Source: Sporothrix humicola
Taxonomy: Eukaryota > Ascomycota > Sordariomycetes > Ophiostomatales > Ophiostomataceae
Direction: 5' to 3'
DNA length: 64,000 nucleotides
Assembly (NCBI GenBank): GCA_021396245.1
Contig: WNYE01000058.1
Coordinates: 1-64,000 of the forward strand
Positions 12,021 through 22,085 of the stretch are shown piece by piece. The notes beneath the pieces are model-generated. The model made no database searches and was not told where the DNA came from. It saw only the letters and a list, made by a program, of their open reading frames with translations. The first letter of the stretch is position 1; every line of letters begins with the position of its first letter. The translations under genes and the position numbers were made by a program.

Positions 12021-13064
12021 ATGTTCGGCCCGCCACACCTCGAGGTCCGCCGGCCGTCGCCGACAACAGTCGAGTTCGTCGTCACCACACAGCCGCGCCG
12101 CACGGGCTGGACAGGCTGGGCGCTGGCCGCCGCCGTCGTCCTTGTGCGGATATGCCTCGCCGCGTCGGCGGGTGTCGCTCTGTGGGCGTGGGCCAACAAG
12201 GACGTCGTCAGTCTCTTGAGGAGGGGCCGCTGGGGGAAACTTTCTCCAGGAAGACCAGGCGCATCGGCCGACATGACATGGCAAAACTTGGTGTGGCACC
12301 TGTTCGTGTCCGCCCACGGCCTCGACGCGCTGAGGGCTGCTGCCGCTTCGCCTCCTTGGCTGGTCCTCCCTCTGTGCGTGGCCGCCCTCTACGCCAGCGT
12401 CGCGCGCGTGCACACCTCCGAGTCTTTGCTGGTGCTCAGAGGCCTCGGCATCCAGACGCGGTCGACCGGCGCAACGTACCTGGGCGAGCTTGTCTCGGGA
12501 CTGTCGGTGGTCTGGTGGACGCTGACGACGCCCTGGACGCTCGTGGCCAAGTTTTTCAGCATCTCGACAAACGACCGCAGCAATGGCGGCGCCACCGCCG
12601 CGGACGGCTATTATGGAGAGCCGACGCCGGCCGCGACGCGGTTCATCCCGACCGAAAAGCTGCAGGACCTGCTGGTCAACGAGGCCTTTCGCGGGTTCGA
12701 GGTGCGCTACTATCTAGTGGCCGTTGTGGCCGGGCGTGGGGCAGGGCCGATTGGCGGTGAAGGGCTGGGCGTGCGCGTCAAGAACGCGCGACTTTTGGAG
12801 GAGAGCGAAGAGGAGGACTATGGTGGCGACTACGGCGACGAAAAGAGGGATCGCCACGGCCACACAGACAACCAGTATGACGGCCACGACGGCTACGATT
12901 CAGACGGCTCGGACGACAGCGATGGCCCTGGCGGCGGGAGCAGCAGCGAGGAAGACGAGGACTACATTGTCGTGGTGTTTCCGCGGCTGCTGCCCGGCCT
13001 GGACATTGTGCGCACCGTCTGGCGCGAAGCACGGGCGTGTCTCTACGAGCCGGATGCGAGATGA
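12021..13064 (+). CDS. GPI15: GPI-GlcNAc transferase subunit H (PIG-H / Gpi15)
   Basis: Single exon, 347 residues. It is a subunit of the ER-membrane complex that transfers GlcNAc from UDP-GlcNAc to phosphatidylinositol, the first step of GPI-anchor synthesis. Two hydrophobic segments lie at about 35-60 and 105-130, a membrane hairpin as in the family. After it comes the PIG-H domain: SLLVLRGLGIQT, then FIPTEKLQDLLVNEAFRGFEVRYYL, then VVVFPRLLPGLDIVRTVWREAR near the end. Between the last two blocks, about residues 255-318, sits an acidic Asp/Glu/Gly/Ser-rich insertion that splits the domain. It is convergent with the pseudouridine synthase gene, with 122 bp between stops. The start is the first ATG of the frame, in an A/G-poor but CT-rich leader typical here. 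Confidence 0.9.
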   Translation: MFGPPHLEVRRPSPTTVEFVVTTQPRRTGWTGWALAAAVVLVRICLAASAGVALWAWANKDVVSLLRRGRWGKLSPGRPGASADMTWQNLVWHLFVSAHGLDALRAAAASPPWLVLPLCVAALYASVARVHTSESLLVLRGLGIQTRSTGATYLGELVSGLSVVWWTLTTPWTLVAKFFSISTNDRSNGGATAADGYYGEPTPAATRFIPTEKLQDLLVNEAFRGFEVRYYLVAVVAGRGAGPIGGEGLGVRVKNARLLEESEEEDYGGDYGDEKRDRHGHTDNQYDGHDGYDSDGSDDSDGPGGGSSSEEDEDYIVVVFPRLLPGLDIVRTVWREARACLYEPDAR

Positions 13065-13186
13065 CCACTGACTGTGGTGGGGGAGCCCATGCGGACGCAT
13101 GTGCGCATGTATGCATGTAATTCTATGATACCAAGCTTTAATCAATGCATTATTTGTCTATTATATCTATATGATTTTCGTTAGCT

Positions 13187-15151
13187 TCATGCTTTTTCCT
13201 CTACCGGCGCCTCAGCTGACGTCTCGGTGGCCTCGGTGGCTTCGGCAAGCTTGGCCTTCTCGGCCTTTTCTGCATTCTTCATCTCCCGAATGGCTGCCCG
13301 CCAGTTGCCCACTTCGCGCATCGCCGCTGCGCTGGCAAAGCCCTTTTGCCGCGCAAACCTGTCGTTCTGCTCCTCGGGCGACATCTGCCGTTCCCGCTGC
13401 AGTACGGGCAGGTACGGCCCGCCAAACCGCGCGCCGCCGCCGCCCTCGTAGACGCGGCTCTTTTTCGGGCGCAGCTCGGGGAGTTCCAGCCGTTTTTTGT
13501 CTTTGCCGAGTGGCGTCTTCAAAACCTGGTCCAGCAGGCGGTTCGCCAGGATCTCGTCCATCTTAGCCTCGCGCCACGTGTGCCACAGCGAGTCCACCAT
13601 CATGCGGCTGTCGGGCGCCTCTTCGGTGGTGGTGAACCACTCGAGGCTGTCGGACCAGTTACCCGCGTCGGGGTAGTCGATGGCGGCCTCGGGCGAGTCG
13701 GGGTCCACGGGGGGCGGGAAGATGCAGTCCCAGAGGACGAGCGGCGCTTCTTCGGCCATGGCATACGACGGGCGGCACGGGTTGGCCACGGGGTCGAGCA
13801 GTTGCGGCACAAGATCGGGCGACTCGAGGCGCTGGCCGACTAAAAACAAAATGGCGACCATGTTGCGGATCTGGTGCCACAGGAACGCCGACCCGCGGAC
13901 GTCAAACGAGTACACGTTGGGCCCGGCGTCTGTCCCCGTACCATAATACTCGAGAGACGAGTGCAGGCCGGGCACCTCAACAATGTCGGCCGAAAAGATG
14001 CGCCGCTTGTAGTTTGTGATCTGCTTGTTGGGGTCGATCTTGCAAAAGTTGCGGAAGTCGTGGAGGCCTTCAAAGTGCTTGGCCGCCGTGCGCATGGCCT
14101 CAATGTCGAGCCAGCCGTTCGAGAGCTTGCCGTCGGGCGTTGTCGGCTGTAGCGGCGCGAGGAAGGCCGGCTGTGTGAAAAAGTAGCGGTACTGCCGTTC
14201 GCGGCACGAGAAGCGCGCCGAGAAGCCGGGCGGCGGGTTGGGGCACCACGCCAGCACGCGGATGTCGGGCGGCAGCAGGCGGTTCAGCAGCTTGGCATAC
14301 TGTAGCTCCTCGTGGGGGGGAGGCAAGCTGCCAAACTGGCTGTCGTCGGCGTCGGCCGAGGTGTTGGCGTCAGCCATTGTGGTGTCGGCACCTTCTCCCG
14401 CACCCTCCCCCTCCTCCACCACTTTGGCCTTGCGCTTCCGGTTGCTGCGCACCCGCAACGCCACCACCTGCCCAAACGCGCTCACGCCCTTGTCTGTCCG
14501 CCCGCATTTCGAGTACTCGCAGACGTTAAAGTCGACCTCGTGCGCCGCCGCGCCCGGCGCCGGGAAAATCAGACACGCCTTGACCAGCGCCTTCCACAGC
14601 TCTTCCTCGACCGACGGCAGCGCCCCCGACGGCTGGTACTCGAACCCACCGTACCGCTTGCCCAGGTACGCGATCCGCAGCGCAATGAACCGCGTGCCGT
14701 ACCGGCTCGGGTCCATGCCCTTTTTCGGTTTGGGGGCGGTGCTTGCCGGCGCTGAAGCTGAGGCTGGGGCATTCTCAGGAACTGGAGCTGGGACTGAAGC
14801 TGGAACTGAAGTTGTGTCTGTCGTGCCATTGGCGCCACCCGTCTTCAGCTGCTCCTCCAGCTCGCGGAGACGCTCGACGAGCGCATCCTTGGTCCACCGC
14901 GTGTAGTCTGTCATGTCGCCGTCTGCAAGTTTCTTTCTGCGGGGCTTGATGGGCTTCCCGTTTGTCGACGAGAGTCTGGTCTGAGTTTGAGCTTGAGTCT
15001 GGACAGTAATCCGAGACTGCCTTGCCCCTACCGACGCCACGCACAGAAAACGGTGAGTCGCACGCAGTCCCTGGCAAGGCTGGCCCGTAGGAAAGGAGGA
15101 AATGAAGGCAGACGTCGTGATGCCAAGTTGAGGCACACGAGATGTCTGCAT
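13187..15151 (-). CDS. PUS3: tRNA pseudouridine synthase Pus3/Deg1 (TruA family)
   Basis: This enzyme isomerises U38/U39 of tRNA anticodon stems. From the ATG at 15151 the protein has 654 residues; from the in-frame ATG at 14914 it has 575. The catalytic motif CGRTDKGVSAFGQ with its Asp is clear, preceded by YGTRFIALRIAYLGKRYGGFEYQ. RYFFTQPAF, FEGLHDFRNFCKID and FLWHQIRNMVAILFLVGQ follow as in TruA proteins. The segment MTDYTRWTKDALVERLRELEEQLK begins at 14914, resembles the usual start of fungal Pus3 and has a purine at -3. The upstream extension is open, basic and Ser/Thr/Gln-rich with few acidic residues, so it could be a mitochondrial presequence from a second start. The yeast enzyme is about 440 residues; extra length here lies in the N-terminus, an Ala/acidic insertion near residue 290 and a charged C-terminal tail. 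Confidence 0.9.
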   Translation of the reverse strand: MQTSRVPQLGITTSAFISSFPTGQPCQGLRATHRFLCVASVGARQSRITVQTQAQTQTRLSSTNGKPIKPRRKKLADGDMTDYTRWTKDALVERLRELEEQLKTGGANGTTDTTSVPASVPAPVPENAPASASAPASTAPKPKKGMDPSRYGTRFIALRIAYLGKRYGGFEYQPSGALPSVEEELWKALVKACLIFPAPGAAAHEVDFNVCEYSKCGRTDKGVSAFGQVVALRVRSNRKRKAKVVEEGEGAGEGADTTMADANTSADADDSQFGSLPPPHEELQYAKLLNRLLPPDIRVLAWCPNPPPGFSARFSCRERQYRYFFTQPAFLAPLQPTTPDGKLSNGWLDIEAMRTAAKHFEGLHDFRNFCKIDPNKQITNYKRRIFSADIVEVPGLHSSLEYYGTGTDAGPNVYSFDVRGSAFLWHQIRNMVAILFLVGQRLESPDLVPQLLDPVANPCRPSYAMAEEAPLVLWDCIFPPPVDPDSPEAAIDYPDAGNWSDSLEWFTTTEEAPDSRMMVDSLWHTWREAKMDEILANRLLDQVLKTPLGKDKKRLELPELRPKKSRVYEGGGGARFGGPYLPVLQRERQMSPEEQNDRFARQKGFASAAAMREVGNWRAAIREMKNAEKAEKAKLAEATEATETSAEAPVEEKA

Positions 15152-15694
15152 TCGGTGCTGCAGTCTTGGTGGACAGAAATGAAGCCTTTGAAATATTGTG
15201 CCCAATATAGATATATTCCGTGTATAGATCAGTCGTAAATGCCTGGTATATATGACTCGTGTAGTGCGTATGAGTTGGCGAGTCAAAATCTCATAAACAT
15301 CATCGAATAAAAAGCTGATGTGAAAATTTTAGTATGAACTGTGAAAGTGACTGACAGCCTGGTGGCAGAAAGAGCATCGCCGCCCAAATGCGCTAGACGC
15401 TAGGCTAGCCTGCCCGCCCTACTGCCTGTAATTCATCCCGTGTCGCCCGTGTACCCCCACTAAGACCCCTACAGCCATGGCAGAGAGGCTACAAAACGGC
15501 ACCCATTCGCCCTCACATGTTTCGACCTCTCCTAACAAGCTGATAATCGATATCACACACCCTGCGTCATTAACAGCCCTTTACATAATGGCATTTACAC
15601 ACCACGACAACATATAAGATATAAAGATTGAGAGTTCGCAATGTGATCTTTTTCGAAATCACCTTCAATTAAAATCAACTCAACACACTTTATT
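15152..15694. promoter_or_regulatory. Divergent promoter between PUS3 and the GTPase gene
   Basis: About 540 bp separates two genes transcribed away from each other. The GTPase side is AT-richer with an ATAAGATATAAAGATTG stretch near 15613-15630 and an ACTCAACACACTTT leader before the ATG at 15695. No further element can be supported. Confidence 0.45.
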
Positions 15695-16356
15695 ATGGAC
15701 GACCTCCAGCCAGTCTCGATTCTGCTTCTCGGCGACGACGGCGTCGGCAAGTCGACGTTTCTATCGTATGTAACTAGGCCACATATTCAGATATGATACA
15801 ATTCTTGCTAATTCCCTGCCATAGACGCCTTGCACAGCTCCGGAGGAATGGCAGTCTCGAGAATGCCGCTGCCTCCCAGGGCGCCAATTCGGTGACACTG
15901 CTCCGCGACTCCGACCAACCGTTTGTCCTCGAGATCCGCTCGCGCATTGCCGCCTTCCGTCTCGAGTTCTCGGACACGGCCAGCCCCGAGAACTGGCGCT
16001 GTCTCCAGCCCGACCTGGTCGTGCTGTGCTACGACATTAGCCGGCGGCCGACCCTGACCAGTTTGCAGACGCGCTGGATCGGCGAGGTCCGCACCGTCTT
16101 CCCGCATCGCGACCGCGTGCCCATTCTCGTGCTCGGCCTCAAGCGCGATCTGAGGGTGGAGGACGACCCAGAGGGCACGCTGTACCCCCACGAGGCCTAC
16201 AATCTGAGCCAGCAGCTGCGCGCCGACATGTACATGGAGTGTTCTGCCGTGACGGGCGAGCTGATGCCGCAGGTCGTCGATGATATTTGTCGGAGGGCCG
16301 TCAAGACGGCGTCGCCAGAAGGGGGGCAGTCGGAGGGGTCATGCAGCGTAATGTAG
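15695..16356 (+). CDS. Atypical Ras/Rho-like small GTPase with CAAX end
   Basis: Two exons (15695-15765 and 15825-16356; GTATGT donor, TAG acceptor, TTGCTAAT branch-like site) give 200 residues. The P-loop GDDGVGKST (13-21) is intact. The DTAGQE switch II motif reads DTASPE (74-79), so both the Gly and the catalytic Gln are replaced. The base-recognition motif reads GLKRD (128-132) instead of T/N-K-x-D, and the SAK motif reads CSAVTGE. The protein ends CSVM, a CAAX box whose final Met favours farnesylation. It therefore probably binds nucleotide at membranes but may hydrolyse GTP poorly; that is inference from the motifs. I recall similar uncharacterised Ras-like proteins in other filamentous fungi. 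Convergent with RPC9 (72 bp between stops). Confidence 0.8.
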
Positions 16357-16428
16357 GCAAGCCAGCCAGGGGCCGAAGGCCTGCTCCGTTTTCGTTGTCA
16401 TTTTCGTTTTGTCCCTCACACACCCTCC

Positions 16429-16915
16429 TCACTCCGCCTCCTCCATCTGCTCGCCCTCGGCGGCGGGAAACTGCCCCAGCACTTCGGCCACAATGTCCAG
16501 AATCTCCGACTGCTGCTCCTCCGTCAACCGCCCTTCGACCTCCTCAATGCACGCGTGCAGCTGTGCCGGCGTCTGGGGCCGCATGTTTAGAATCATCAGC
16601 AGCTCGCCCTTGGCCAGGTCGTAGCCGCGCAGACGCTCCACCAGCTTTGTGACGGCTTCCGCGCTGTACGTCACCGGCTGCTGGCTTAACGGGCCGGGCG
16701 GCGAGCAGAAGTATTGGAGGAGCTGGAAGGTTAGCCCAAAGAAACTCAATTTATCGTCGGGGGTGGCAGCTCACCTCATGAATAAGTGTCTCAAGATTGC
16801 CGGGTCCGCGGCGCCGGTTTTGCTTCTGTTTGCCGAGACGTTCCTGCCGCTCAGCGAGGAACTGGTACACCTCGTAGTTGCTGAGGAGCGCGTTTTGTGC
16901 TTCGAGGATCTTCAT
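16429..16915 (-). CDS. RPC17: RNA polymerase III subunit RPC9 (Rpc17 / CGRP-RCP family)
   Basis: Two exons on the minus strand, 16915-16775 and 16722-16429, with a GTGAGC donor and GCTAAC branch site, encode 144 residues. This is close to human CRCP and slightly shorter than yeast Rpc17. RPC9 pairs with RPC8 in the Pol III stalk and helps initiation of tRNA and 5S rRNA transcription. The N-terminal helix MKILEAQNALLSNYEVYQFL and the family block YSAEAVTKLVERLRGYDLAKGELLMILNMRP followed by an acidic RLTEEQQSEILDIVAEVL helix identify it. The splice restores frame exactly (phase 0 at both sides). Confidence 0.88.
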
Positions 16916-19481
16916 CGTGGGTGTGTGGAGGAGGTTGTCGAGGTTGTCGAGATTGTGTCGAGATTATATTGAAATTGGGGTTGCTGTTTGTCACGATCTT
17001 TTGTTTCGATTTCTGGCTGTGTTTTCTGCCTGCAAAATTTGGGTGGGCGTCGAGTTGATGAGTTTACTGCATAGCGAGTTTTTTGGTAGCGTTCAAGCAC
17101 TGTATTTTTACCGCCTGTTCCTGTCTGTTCCTGCCTTCGTTCTTTTTCTGCCACCTTTCAAAAAATTTCACATGGCAAGCAGCCCGCATCTGCCACGAGC
17201 CGCTCTCTCTCGACCACTCAGGAACTGGGAAGACGCCCCACTCTGCCCCGCCATAGCTTTTTTCTTTGACAAAGGCAGACGGCAAAGAAAGAACGACCCA
17301 AGAGTCGTACGGAGTGCCTGAGACAAGAGTCACTCTGTATTACGGCGGTTTGTCCCACCGCCAATCGCGGCTTTCAAAAAGATCTTTTTGGGACAGGAGC
17401 GAATAGAAATTGTAACCTGACTGCTGTGTTTCTATTTATTCACTTTTCAAAGTTCATACATTCTTCTGCAGATGCAGGAAGACGGCTGCATCTCCCCGGG
17501 CAAACTCAAATATTTAATGGGTACACGACTTTCAGTTTATGTAAATCCAAAGTGTAAAGATCTAGAATCGAGAGAAGAGAAAAGGATCTAGAAGTGTTTC
17601 CCTGTCCACTCCTTCCAGCTTGGGCGCCTTCTCTTGCGCATTGTCACCGCCTTTGCTCCTTCCTAGGCGTAGCTCTTGTGCAAGAAGGTACGGAGCAATT
17701 GCAGGAAAGCGCTGAGGCGTTGCGTTGGTGTGTTGCGTTGTGTGGTTCCCTTGCACCTGCCTTGCACACAGATGCAGATGATTTCTTGCCTCGCTTTGGT
17801 TCTCGCCTTTTCTTTATTTACCTCATTGCTCCTTCCTCAATTGTCTCGACATCCATTCTGTAGCTGATATATCTCACCTTCTCCCTCCAACTTTCTTGAT
17901 CCCCTTTTCTCCCCTCTTTTCATTCTTTTTCACTTCACAATTTTGAAAGATCGATTCTTCAATAGCACCCAAACCGAGCCAAACCAGCCAACATCCACCT
18001 CTTTGTCCCCCAAGGCCTTTGTCGCAACTTCGCAACCCGCTGACTACTAATGCCGGCCACGCTATTTCGCCTTATTTGCACGCGTTAGTCGCTAGTACCG
18101 TTCTCAGTCTTCTCGAACTTAGACCTGCAATCTGCAGTCTGTCGTCTCCAACCCTGGGATCCTGGTCGCCTCTTTTTCTCTTAATTTTTTATCCAAATGA
18201 CCTGCTTCCAAACCGCCGCCTCGTCCACCATGTCTCGTCTCTAGCACTACTTGTCCTTCCCTGTACAAACAAGGTAGGTGACAGGTCCCGTGGAGGATCT
18301 ATATTTTTGGTGATATATTTTTTTGGGACTCTCTTTTTATATATATTTATTTTCGTTCCTATGGATCCCAGAATCACCTGCCTGGCTTGTGACAATCCCC
18401 AGTTTTTGCTGGTGAACTTTTTTTCCTTCCCCGTCTTTTAAGATACGTCACTCAACATCTTGCAAGCGAACACCCACGAAGAAAGTTCGACAATTCTGCC
18501 AGAACACTTTTTCTCTTCTTCTATTCTATTTCTTCTACCATCATGAACCGCACATCACCTGTTCATTATGAAAAGTTCCAGCCATTGCCCAGTCTTTCGC
18601 TAACAGGCGCTGTATTTTAGCTTGTTTTCGGTGCTGGGCCTTACATACATTGTCCGCCATAGTGGGGCTTCTCTAACTTTTTTTTTCTTCTCACTTTTTT
18701 TCTTTTCCGTTCCTCCTCGCCTCCCACCCAGCACCCACTCTGTCACTGAACGAACTCATTTATTCCGCTCCTCATTCGTCATCCGGCTTCTTCCTTAGTC
18801 TTGCTCCTCCACGGCTACCGCTCAACCTGCCGCCGCCCGTCTTTCTCTCGACCCTTTCTTTTTTCTTTCCTTTCTCCCCTTCCGGATTGTCCTCCGATTT
18901 TCTTCTTTCTGGTGACAATATTGGAGAGACAACACCTTCTCTTTATTCCAACCTCCTTGAAGGTCTCTCCATCGTCTCCCAGTCCCTGTTTCTTCACGGG
19001 CAACCTCGCATATTCTCGGCTTTGACCGCCTTCTTTACCGGTTACGATTTTTTTTTCTGCCCTGTTTGACGATATCGGAGGGTCCCGACCGCCTGCAGCC
19101 AACCAAGCATCTGCCTGCCGAATAAAATTTCCTACGACGTACAGCAGCTCAGCAGCGCGTTTCTTTTCTCTTTTCGCATCGAGCCTCGTGCACTTTTTGC
19201 GCGCACGCACTCTTTCACCCTCTGCGGCGATCCTGATCGTGCGCAGTGCCTAGACCGACTTCTTTCCCTCGATTGACCGCCTAACCGACCTGTCGCAGCC
19301 CGCCTTGGGTTTGTGAATACCTTTTTTTCCGCCTCTCAATCCGTCGACGTTCGACTCGCCCACCCCGCGATCCCACGAACTCTCAAATTCCACAAACCGA
19401 CAGGCCTTTTGCCCCGAATCATTTCGCCCGGTTTCTACTCGACAATCTCCCCTCTTCCTAACCTACAAACAACTTTCGAAA
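16916..19481. other. Divergent intergenic region of RPC9 and the PRPP synthetase, long pyrimidine-rich leader
   Basis: About 2.6 kb with no supportable gene. Next to RPC9 there are repeated GTTGTCGAG words (16931-16960). A TACGGAGT word lies at 17308. From about 17.6 kb to 19.48 kb the plus strand is strongly CT-rich, as upstream of the WD40 gene. A possible leader intron runs from the GTAGGTG donor at 18274 to the GCTAACAG acceptor ending at 18606; this is a guess from consensus only. Confidence 0.5.
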
Positions 19482-20908
19482 ATGGTCAAGAACATCGTCA
19501 TCCTCGGTGGCAACTCCCACCCTCACCTCGTTGAGAATGTGTGCAACATCCTGGGCATCCCGCCCTGCAACCGCATTCTCGGCAAGTTCGAGGTTGGTGA
19601 GAGCCGCTGCGAGATCAAGGACTCCGTCCGTGGCAAGGATGTCTACATCATCCAGACCGGCAGCGGCTCAGTCAACGACAACTTTGTCGATCTCTGCATC
19701 ATGATTTCGGCTTGCAAGACTGGCTCTGCCAGACGGGTCACGGCCGTCATGCCACTCTTCCCCTACTCGCGCCAGCCTGACCTCCCATACAACAAGAGCG
19801 GCGCCCCGCTGTCCAAGGCCCCGACCTCAATATCGGGCACGCCTGCCAAGAAGGACGACTACACTTTTGAGAGCGTGCCCGCTACTCCCGGGCTCGATCG
19901 CCCTAAGTCGGCCGCTTTCTCAAACAATGTAGACCTGTCCAAGGCACTCAGCAAAACGGCCATTTCTAATGGATCGGCCGCACGGGCTAATGGCTCTGCG
20001 AACGGCAACTCGGACTACTTCCGGCCCACCACGGCCAACGGTGCCGCCCCCACCTCGGCTCCCGGCCCTTCGACGCCCACCCATGGCAAGAACGAGTCCA
20101 TCTCATCACAAGCTCCTCCCTTCACGACTCACGACTATGCCAACCACACACTCATCAACAGCTTCCAGGCCAAGCCTGGCTACAAGCAGTGGGTGGCCCA
20201 GGCCGGCATTCTGATTGCCGACCTCCTGACCTGCGCTGGCGCCGATCACGTTATCACAATGGACCTCCACGACCCGCAGTACCAGGGCTTTTTCGACGTG
20301 CCCGTCGACAACCTGTACGGCAAGCCGCTGCTCCAGCGGTACATCCAGCAGCACATCCCCGACTACAAGGACGCCGTCATTGTCAGTCCCGATGCGGGTG
20401 GCGCCAAGCGCGCAACGGCCATTGCAGACAGCCTTGGCATGGACTTTGCCCTAATTCACAAGGTAAGCGGACAACATGAGTGGACTAAAACTAGTTGAGT
20501 CAAAGATCAAGTGACTAACAGCTACAGGAACGCCGGCCTACGAAGATTACCGATCGCCAGAACGCCACGATGATGCTTGTGGGCAACGTTACCGGCCGCG
20601 TGTGCATTCTCGTCGACGATCTTGCCGACACGGCCAACACGATCACGCGGGCGGCCAAGCTTCTCAAGAAGGAGGGCGCCACGTTCTGCTACGCGCTCCT
20701 GACGCACGGTGTTCTGAGCGGTGACGCCATCCCGCGGATCAACGCCTCGGCACTCGACAAGATTATCGTGACCAACTCAGTGCCGCAGTCAGAACACCGG
20801 GCGCTGTGCAACAAGCTCGAGGTGCTCGACATCTCGCCCGTGTTTGCGGAAGCCATCCGGCGGGTGCACCACGGTGAATCGATCTCGGTCCTCTTCCAGT
20901 ACGACTGA
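19482..20908 (+). CDS. PRS1: Ribose-phosphate pyrophosphokinase (PRPP synthetase) with internal insertion
   Basis: Two exons (19482-20462 and 20528-20908; GTAAGC donor, TAACAGCTACAG acceptor, phase 0) give 453 residues. It makes PRPP from ribose 5-phosphate and ATP for purine, pyrimidine, His, Trp and NAD synthesis. Features seen: N-terminal ILGGNSHPHLVENV, GKFEVGESRCEIKDSVRG, MPLFPYSRQP, MDLHDPQYQGFFD, VSPDAGGAKRA, the flexible-loop ERRP at 328-331, and the PRPP-binding LVDDLADTANTI near 355-366. A low-complexity Ser/Ala/Thr/Asn insertion occupies about residues 103-232, between YSRQP and QWVAQAG. Yeast Prs1 carries an insertion at a comparable place and works in heteromers with other Prs subunits, so I assign the PRS1 type. 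The paralog assignment is less sure than the family. Confidence 0.92.
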
Positions 20909-21653
20909 AGCGGGAGAAGCGAGTGTGATGTGCGAGTGGTGGTTCGACCTGTTGATGGCTTTGCCTGCTTGACGTTTTTGCTTTTAGTGCTTTCTAGTGC
21001 TTTGTTGCGTTTGCATCTTTTCTTTGATCTCTATTTTCTTTTCTCTTTTTTTCATCTCTTTCATGCCGTTTCTGCTTTCTTATTACATTGGGACAAAAGA
21101 TCTACCGTCAGTTGTACGCCACGACGAGATCGATACATTAAGGGTGGCTCTATTGCGATTTTGCTTTTTATCTTTGCATCTTTTGATTTTTGACTTTGCT
21201 TTTTTTCTTCTTCCGACTATTACTTTCCCAGAAACCCAATATCCATATTGGGGAATTGGCTATACACAGACATTCGACCGGCGTTTTGAATCATTGTTTT
21301 TTCGAGGGCAGTCGCTCCAGACTTTGTCCCACAAGGCGAGAAATACCAAAAAAAGACGAGTGGTTGCGAGACAGCATGGTATTTTATCTTTCTTTTTAGA
21401 TGGCAGAAGAAGAAAGAACAAGGGTCTGGTGATGACAGTAAGACCAGCATGAAAAAAGGAGACAGACTGCGATTTTGGCCAGCTCTTGTCCCCTTCATTT
21501 ACATAGCTGGCAATACCAGTGCCACTTTACATATAACAGAAGAATACACGGGTATCTTTGGCCCTTTCATGAATGATGTGCAACCGAGTGTTGACGATGC
21601 ATAACGTGAAGTTGACGTGTAGATGTTGAAGTGTGATCTGGAATGTGCTATAT

Positions 21654-21684
21654 GAGATCTAAATCTAGATCTAGATTGGATCTC
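21654..21684. repeat. 31-bp near-perfect palindrome
   Basis: The sequence runs from GAGATCT to GGATCTC around a fully self-complementary 12-bp core TCTAGATCTAGA (21664-21675). Only two symmetric base pairs of the 31-bp span do not match. It lies between the PRPP synthetase stop and the following plus-strand gene, so it could be a 3'-end structure or a dimeric protein site. Confidence 0.6.
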
Positions 21685-21872
21685 AGCCGCAATAAAAGCA
21701 AAAACAAAAACAAAGCTTATGCAAGTGTCACATGCAAATAAAGTGTAGTTTCACTGTGTTTCTTCTTTTGTACACCGTAGGGCTGAAAGGCAGTTGCAAA
21801 AGGAAAGAACTTCGGTGAGAGAAAAGGGTAATGTTGTTTGACAGGCAGGAGCGGGGGGCGCAGGCGGGGCTT

Positions 21873-21908
21873 GCAGGCGATGCAGGCGCTGCAGGCGCTG
21901 CAGGTACA
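21873..21908 (+). repeat. 9-bp tandem repeat GCAGGCGCT, four copies
   Basis: Copies are GCAGGCGAT, GCAGGCGCT, GCAGGCGCT and GCAGGTACA, head to tail. If the upstream ATG at 21831 were used, they would encode an Ala/Gly/Ala run; I think they are leader sequence. Confidence 0.55.
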
Positions 21909-22085
21909 GGCAGGTGCGCTGCATCGGCTCTTGCCGTTGGCACTGCATACGTAATAAGCTTCCACAAGTCAACACATAACCAAAAACCCACGATCCGATC
22001 TGAGACATCGACACCACCCTTTTTGAGGGACTTTTGCACAGCGACACGTGGACGTGGACACAGTCGCGGACGCAGAGACACGAGC

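Larger units (their letters stand above)
20909..22085. other. Intergenic region after the PRPP synthetase
   Basis: No supportable gene. It holds the T-rich 3' side of the PRPP synthetase, a near-perfect 31-bp palindrome (21654-21684) and a 9-bp GC-rich tandem repeat (21873-21908). The frame of the next gene stays open back to an ATG at 21831, but its composition there is repeat-derived. Confidence 0.5.
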
